Part shown: piece after piece, positions 57,752 through 64,000 of the stretch
How the letters are laid out: every line of letters starts with the position of its first letter
Position numbering within the stretch: the first letter of the stretch is position 1
Origin: Polytrichum commune
Taxonomy: Eukaryota; Streptophyta; Polytrichopsida; Polytrichales; Polytrichaceae
Direction: 5' to 3'
DNA: 64,000 nucleotides
NCBI GenBank assembly: GCA_950295325.1
Contig: OX485804.1
Location: forward strand, 19,408,001-19,472,000
Position numbers and translations under genes: made by a program
The notes under the pieces: model-generated
The model's input: only the letters and a program-made list of their open reading frames with translations
The model's database searches: none
Told to the model about the DNA's origin: nothing

Positions 57752-59595
57752 GGATGTAGTTCAACTACCTTATGACAAAAGGGATACCTCAAATTTTTGG
57801 CCCATGTGTTTATGCAGAGATGGCAACATTGACATAATTATCCAACTTATATGTGCATTGTATATTATAATTCCACAATGTTACTACAAAATTGAATTAT
57901 AGAACTTTGTTGCATTTCTTTTGTTGATGAAAGTCAAAAAACACATGGGACATGTGAACTTTACTATGCATGATAACGTTGAAAGGTGTTTGTTATGAGG
58001 TAGTCTTATTCCCTAGAATCTGCAACGAGGAGTTGAGTATTATATAATGTACTTGTGATTGTTTGTAAGAATTCTCACCGGTTATTTATTTGTTCCTTGC
58101 TTGTGTGTATTCTCCCGAGAGACGATTCTCATGGATAACTTGATGTTTAATACCTCGGAATGATGAATTTTTGAGCACAGTGAAAATGATCCAACACTCA
58201 TTCCAATGAATTTGATGGAAATTTGATTAGAAAAACGTTGATGAAATCCACTTTGTGATCAATTGTGACAATGATAGGACTTCGGGTTTTGTGGACATAA
58301 TGTGGTGAAGTATACGGATATAGTTTATGGTGCACAATCGATGACTCTCATGGTTCACATTTTTGGAGGACATCGAGGAATAGTTGAAGATCCTATATTA
58401 TTAGTTCCAAAATTGATGAGACGTTGAGATTGACGATAATGACAATGTGTGGGTGCCTAACTTTGTTAAATTCACCTCTATATTGTTTAGAGGTGCCCGT
58501 AATGGGATACTCGTTCGCCATGTTTTCATCTTTGAATCAAGAGGTGGTAAAAGGCTGTTGGGAATACCAACAATATTTGATAGGAATGTTCAACACTTGA
58601 AGGAATTAGCCACTATCATCTCATTCAATTTCTTTTTTTTGTTGTTCTTTGCTCGACAATATTTTTTTGGTGGACTTTTATGAGTGTTTCAATTTTTTCA
58701 TGCTCGCTCAAAGCCATGGGGGTAAGTCGGTTATTGTGTCAAGATCGGAGATAAGGTGAGAGAGTTCCTAACAAAGGAAATTGAACTGAAACTAGATGAA
58801 TTTGGTCTTGTTCTTAAACTACCCCACCAATCATCGAGCTTTCAGATGAAATCTTGTCAACTTCAAGTATCAAAGCCCCCATATAATTGCAAGTTTGAGC
58901 TCTCAACTCAAGCTTTAAAGTATACATGTGTTATTCAATTGATGTTCTTAACTAGACGCCTATATTAGATTGGTGTGTGGTTCGGTGAGGATCAAAGGAC
59001 AAACACCATAAAGACACATTTTGGAAAAGGGGTTGGACTACACATTCAAAAAGTATTAACTATCCCACACTCAACAGTGAACACGATTGGAAGAACATGT
59101 GTATCCATTTCAAAAAATTAACAATCTTGCACTCCCATTAACCATAACCATACCAAAAGAACTCCAAATTTCAATCCATTTTTGTTGTTATTGTCGTCGT
59201 TGTTGATGATTCATCGTGGACACACACTACTGCAACTCAAGTTTCGTTACACAACTCTAATTGGTAGAAAAAAATGAACTGAAGAGCACCCGCATACCTT
59301 ATGCTAGTGTGAAAAGGGACCTCGATTTGGGTTTTGAGACTTGTGTGCGTCTTTCCTTTCATTGGCAATTGCTGACTGGATGAGAGACAATCCCCTATTC
59401 AATCCACATCAAAGCAACCCTGAAACTGGAAGTCAATTTGTGCCCACAATTAGGGCCACATCCCCTTACCCTAGACAAGGTATAGGTGGTGGGTTAGTAT
59501 AAAGGAGTTTTTAAAGAAGAACACAGATCACTGAATTGGCTAAGATGGCTATATACAGTATATGCTGATGAGTAATGTTTATGGCCATGAGCCAA
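57752..59595. other. Intergenic and upstream of SR45a-like gene
   Basis: No gene recognised. Around 58965-59120 and 59310-59335 there is weak resemblance to repeat family R1 (TGTGTGGTTCGGTGAGGATC, CTCGATTTGGGTTTTG). A TATA-like AGTATAAAGG lies near 59496, a possible promoter element for the gene to the right, unproven. Confidence 0.35.
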
Positions 59596-59599
59596 TAAA

Positions 59600-62500
59600 C
59601 GATGGCGCCCTTCCCTTTGGCGGCTGAGCGGACGGTGGTGGGGCTTTCAGGAATTGATTGGTCAGCGTTCAGATCAGTTGGGGACTTGCATTGCACCGAG
59701 ACGCGTAGATATTCTGTCCCGGGACCTGGATTTGCCTCGCTGGCGTCACCTCATTGGGGGGATGGTTCCAGATGTCGGTTGACACCTGGATGTCCTCCCC
59801 CTTGCTCCCCCACCGCCTTTGGTTAACCCCAACGTAGTTGTGCGCCTCTCTACCCTTGTTTCCTACTCTGTTTTTTCACGTTCCTTGTCCGCGCGCATCT
59901 TGTTTTCTTGTCTTCTACGTTCGATCTGCTGCAACACGCTCTTCTGTTTCTCTGCTACCGCGATCCGGCATGGTATGGACATCTTCGCCGCTGTTTGCGT
60001 GCCTTTTTTCGGCGGAATTCCGTGTTTGTTGTGCATATATATATCCGGTCAACGGTTTTAGGTTTGACCTCGGAAATGTGCGTAACGATGAGGTGCTTGC
60101 TCTTAGAGTTCTGTAGTGGAGTTTTCCTGTGTCGAAGGTGATCTTAGGGTTCGTTCTTTTTGTTCCTGCATGTTGTGTCTTCTTCTTTTTTCCTCTTGTC
60201 AAGAGCGTTAGGTTTCGTGGTTCCTGTTTTAGTGAACATACTGCACCGTAGCATCTCAAAAACATTTGGGACGCGCAGTGTCATTTCACAAATGATTTAT
60301 TTAAGTTGCTAAATGAAACGTTTCGTGTTCTGGAGAGGTCCTCTTTCCCAGGGGGAGCCTGCCTTTGATGTGATTAAACAGGCGCCTTCTCTTCGATGTG
60401 ACAAGTGCTGGTTATTTTGTTAATGGAAGTGAACCTGCTGGTAACTCCGGCTAAGGCCAGTGAGCGTTCAATGAGTAGTTTGGGGATTGTATCTCTATTT
60501 TTTCCTCTATTGGTGACATTATGCAGCTCTCGGATGTGCGATCGCCTTGTGTCGCGTATATTGTCAGAGGTCTTATGTTCTGGGTGTACTGTTGATTATC
60601 TCTCAGCTCCACTTGTTCAGGTCTGCTGCATCATGTTACCTTTTTGTAGGATTGTTCCAGACAGACTATGTTTGGAGAACTTTGCTCGCCTGTGGCTCAA
60701 TTCATTTTAGTTTTGGAATATTCTCTTCACTATCCTATTATTCTAGACGATGTTTTGTATTTGTGTAACTAATATGCTGTTCCTGTTTTTCAGGCTTACT
60801 CTCCAGCGAGGGCTCGGTATGTGTTCGTTTGGTGGTCTTTTGTGCTCAAATTGGTTTAATGCGTTTGATAGTTGTGTTGGCTACAATAGATTTGTTTGCA
60901 TTTTGTGTCTACCTTGGTAGTGTTTTATCATATAGGTCCAATTTGCATGAAACAATTGACACTCTGCTTTTGTAACAACCATTGTTTATACGCTTTACAT
61001 TACATCATGGAAATATTGGACAAGGCAGGTTGAATAATAATTGTTTGGTTTTTGTTATGCACGTCAATCGGCTGCATTGTTCTTTGGGAACTCGGTTGTT
61101 ACAGAGATGCACTTAGGGGTTTGTTTTACAATTTTTTTTTGGAATTCTGCAGGGATTCTTCACCAAGGTACCGATCAAGGTCCAGGTCGCGCACTCCTTT
61201 GCGGTGAGTGCTATCACTCAACATTGTGTGCTATAATTTGACTCAAATATCATGTGGGGTATAGCTTAACTTGAATACATTTCTCAAGATTAGTGGGTTC
61301 AGGATATGATTGTGGATCTAAGGGCCGGTTCAAACTATGGCCAAACTTCGAGAGGAGTGCATAAATGTCCAAAGTTCGTCCTCTCGGCCTTCACACTAGA
61401 GGCCGAAGTCCAAAGGACGTCGCCTACGAAAGAGCCTAGGTGGCAACACTTTTAGGAAAATATGGCGCCAAGAGTTCGGAATGCTCGACCCAAACTTCCG
61501 TCGAGAGGCCGAACATTTTTAGCCGTGGATTATTTTAATATACTTTTTCAACCCAAAGGCTTCAGGCTTCTCCTCTCGACATAGTTTGGTCTAGAAAAGT
61601 GACGCTTCTCCTCTCGACTTGGGCATAGTGTGAACCGGCCCTAACATTATGATTCTATGATTGCAAAGTAAGTGGGTGTTTTTGGACTTTGCGCTCATCC
61701 TGTTCTTGTATGCAAGTTCTTCTTAAGTTGTTGGGAATCTGGCACATATTCTGCTCCTGTTATCAATGGCTTCAAAATCGAGTTCATGTATTCACCTCAT
61801 TAATCTTTATCCAAGATTTGGATGATGTGGCTAACTTGTGGTTTGTGCTCCGTGAGTTACAGAGAGGGAAGCGAAGATGCAAATAATCCTGGTAATAATC
61901 TCTATGTGACCGGTCTATCGATGCGAGTTTCTGAGAAAGATTTGATGGAGCATTTCTCAAAGGAAGGAAAGGTATGTCCATTTCTACCTGGAGACCTATA
62001 ATTAGCATAAAAAATTTGCCAGTCTGGAGATCACCGGCCTATCTAACTTGCTGGTCTGGAGATTTTTGCAAGAAAGCCAGTGATTGTTTGCAATTTGTCT
62101 TTCTTATCTGGAACAATTCCATCCGTGTTTTAAATCTGGGGAGCAACGAATTTGCCTGGTAGACAATTGAAACGCATATGATTGGATAGCTCTTCGAGGA
62201 AGGGAAGCCTGTCTGTGTGATATGTAAGCATTGATTGACATTGACTGGCCAGTACATTGTGGGACAGCTTCTTGGTACACTGTAATACTTGCAGATTCTG
62301 CACTACACAGATGAATCTGTTTCACTATTGGAATATAAAATGGTCCTTTGGACGTACTTGCCTCTGCTAACCTTGTTTGAGAAGTATGCATTTTCTGCTT
62401 CGAATTATTGATTCTTTTAGAATTGGTTGCAATACTATGTATGTGGAATATTAAATCAGTTTAGATCTTACTCAACCCTCGTTGGTGTAAAGAGTGTGGA

Positions 62501-62735
62501 TGATGACCTATTTTTGGAAGTGTGAATTGTCACTTGGCAAGTTTGTCATGCTCCATGCCTGTAAACACTTGACTTGCATATGCAGGTGCTCGAGTGTCGC
62601 CTGGTTGTAGATCCCCGTTCCAGAGAGTCCCGTGGGTTTGGATTTGTCACAATGTCTAATCTCAAAGAAGCTGATCGCTGCGTCAAATACCTCCATCGCT
62701 CCACTCTCGAAGGCCGTGTCATTACAGTGGAGAAG
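59600..62735 (+). CDS. SR45a: SR45a/transformer-2-like splicing factor, 5' part
   Basis: Exons I can support: 60794-60816 (23 nt), 61153-61203, 61863-61971 and 62586-62735. All are GT-AG with phases that join. They read AYSPARAR, then an RS-rich stretch (SPRYRSRSRSRTPLR), then a single RRM with RNP2 LYVTGL and RNP1 RGFGFVTM, ending VITVEK. The order RS-RRM and the NNPGNNLYVTGL and RESRGFGF sequences match plant SR45a (transformer-2-like), a nuclear regulator of alternative splicing that binds pre-mRNA and spliceosome proteins. The start is unresolved: an ATG at 59970-59972 sits directly before a GT donor (GTATGG) and would join in phase, with a GC-rich leader from about 59600. The expected C-terminal RS domain lies beyond the window. 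Confidence 0.85.
61322..61641. mobile_element. Harbinger-type MITE in SR45a-like intron
   Basis: Ends GGGCCGGTTCAaACTATG and the inverse, flanked by TAA at 61319-61321 and 61642-61644. Subterminal TCGAGAGG/CCTCTCGA repeats occur at both ends. It lies inside the 659 bp intron before the RRM exon, leaving splice sites intact. It shares the GGGCCGGTT terminus with 23844-24230 but not the interior. Confidence 0.88.
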
Positions 62736-63548
62736 GTATGTATAATTGTCCTTGTTGACTAACCCGGGAATGGTTGTTCAACAGGTCTACTGGCCAAGGT
62801 GTTCGAATGTCAGAGCGTCCATACCAAGTGAGTTGAAGGGTCCAACGTGTAGTTGGATCCTATTGGGTACTCAACCCTGTTGAATTCATCGTTTAAATGG
62901 TTGTATCAACTTAGAGGCCTGCCGTCATTGAACCAAGCCTTATTTAAAATGGTTACTAAAGCATCTAAAGGCTGGTGGACATGTGAACGACTTTCTTTAT
63001 CTGATCTACTGTATTCCAGATTTTTCTCCACCAGCATATGTGGACAGGTCACAGGATCCAAGAATTTTGCTGCACAGCTCAGTTCTCAAACTCAAGTCAA
63101 GTTAGTCAGCCAAAATCAAGAATTCCAGCTCAAGCTTAAAGTCGAGCGAACTTAGTCAGCAACTTGCTTCAAGTCAGCTGTCGAGTTTGACAAGCAATTT
63201 GCACCAATTTGAGCTCAAAGTTTTGAAAGTCAAGTCAACCTAGTCAAGCGATCAAGCATTCAAGTCTCAAAGTCGACAAATTCAGTCTGCTGTTGTGTTT
63301 CGACTCTGCTGAAGTGTCAGAATCAAACTTCAACGTAGTCAAGGAATATTTCAACTCAACAAAGTTTGCAGTTACGAATCAAGTGAGCCAGGTTGTCAAC
63401 ATTCCAGCTCAAATTACATGTCAAGCATGTAGCAATTTCAGTGTCACTACTTGTGACAGAAGTGCCACTGAAGATTGGAAGTGTAGTTGCCTAATGTTTT
63501 TTTTGCAGAATAAACAGATTAGCCAACATTCCAAGCCAATGACTGCAG
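62736..63548 (+). other. Intron of SR45a-like gene, first part
   Basis: Follows the donor at 62736. From about 63045 it becomes rich in GTCAAGT/CAAGTCA motifs that grade into the tandem repeat. No further RS-rich exon was recognised before the window ends. Confidence 0.5.
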
Positions 63549-64000
63549 TCAAGCCAAGTCAAGTCAAGTCAAGTCTCGAGCTTATTCAGAACCAAGTTAG
63601 AAGCAGATTCCTTATTGAGATCCTCAAACTCCGAGTGCAGCACTGTTTTTGTAGTTACTTCCAAGGATGCCAACGCTACTTGACAACCTTGTCCTGAAAA
63701 ATTATTAGGAGCTGCTTTCTAGTCTCGTTGAGTCAAGTCTTGAGCGCACATTCAAGTGCAAGCCAAGCGTGGATTCTCCATTGAGATCCTCAATGTTTCG
63801 AGTCTTACAGTGTATTTTGTAGTACTTCAAGATTGCAAGCACCTGACAGCCTTGTCTGCAATAATCAACAGAAGCTGCCATCAAAGTCGAGTCAAGTCAA
63901 GTCAAGTCTCGAGCTTATTCAAAGTACAAGTCAGATGCAGATTCTCCGTCGAGGACCCTCAAGTTTTCAAGTCTAACGCTGTGATTTTGTAGTGAATTCA
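63549..64000 (+). repeat. ~165 bp tandem repeats with (GTCAA)n, window edge
   Basis: Three units start near 63549-63560, 63731 and 63888, each opening with AGTCAAGTC runs. Shared landmarks are CGAGCTTATTC or the related GAGCGCACATTC, CAGATTC, GAGATCCTCAA, and TTTTGTAGT. The third is cut by the window end. Probably intronic. Confidence 0.75.

Noticed and set aside
59602-59826. 74-codon frame as the first coding exon of the SR45a-like gene
   Set aside because: It is not RS-rich and ends in a stop without a phase-matching donor to 60794; more likely 5' leader.
61689-61886. Frame overlapping the RRM exon in another register
   Set aside because: The RRM reads correctly only from 61863 in the phase given; this is a shadow.

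Overview
This window looks like nuclear DNA of a land plant. It is AT-rich and mostly decayed transposon sequence, with only two clearly readable cellular genes, both split by GT-AG introns. The plant call rests on four things: a serine carboxypeptidase-like gene of the plant S10 type, an RRM protein closest to plant SR45a, a plant-type Ty3/gypsy Pol, and a retrotransposon primer site that matches the plant form of initiator tRNA-Met. The copia element and the repeat load make a non-seed plant (for example a fern) more likely than a crop angiosperm, but that is inference.

Layout. 1-5.7 kb: a broken Ty3/gypsy retrotransposon on the + strand (RT, RNase H and integrase pieces with stops, frameshifts and an interruption), preceded by a small inverted-repeat element. 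5.7-30 kb: no convincing gene. This stretch holds inverted-repeat (MITE-like) elements, two small dispersed repeat families, a tandem array of ~188 bp units and microsatellites. 30.5-40 kb: an intact 10-exon serine carboxypeptidase-like gene (spliced CDS 1440 nt, 479 aa). Its first intron is built of about six degenerate ~230 bp repeats and its upstream region carries a ~260 bp tandem duplication. 40-44 kb: non-coding.

44.1-53.6 kb: an old array of ~137 bp GT-rich repeats, broken up by later insertions. These are a 255 bp element with two strong hairpins, a nearly intact 6.4 kb Ty1/copia retrotransposon (minus strand, 350 bp LTRs differing at one position, 5 bp target duplication GGACC), and two LTR-like ~710 bp copies. 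The copia element has a primer-binding site for the 5' half of initiator tRNA-Met starting exactly at the LTR edge, as in Drosophila copia, and an FVDDG reverse transcriptase motif. One in-frame TGA splits its gag-pol frame.

53.6-59.5 kb: non-coding, with two well-defined CACTA-type MITEs. 59.6-64 kb: the 5' part of an SR45a/transformer-2-like splicing factor gene, including a 23-nt microexon, an RS-rich exon and two exons forming the RRM. An intronic Harbinger-type MITE and an intronic tandem repeat lie within it, and the gene runs off the right edge.

The two cellular genes show no functional link. The window is mainly a record of layered transposon insertion.
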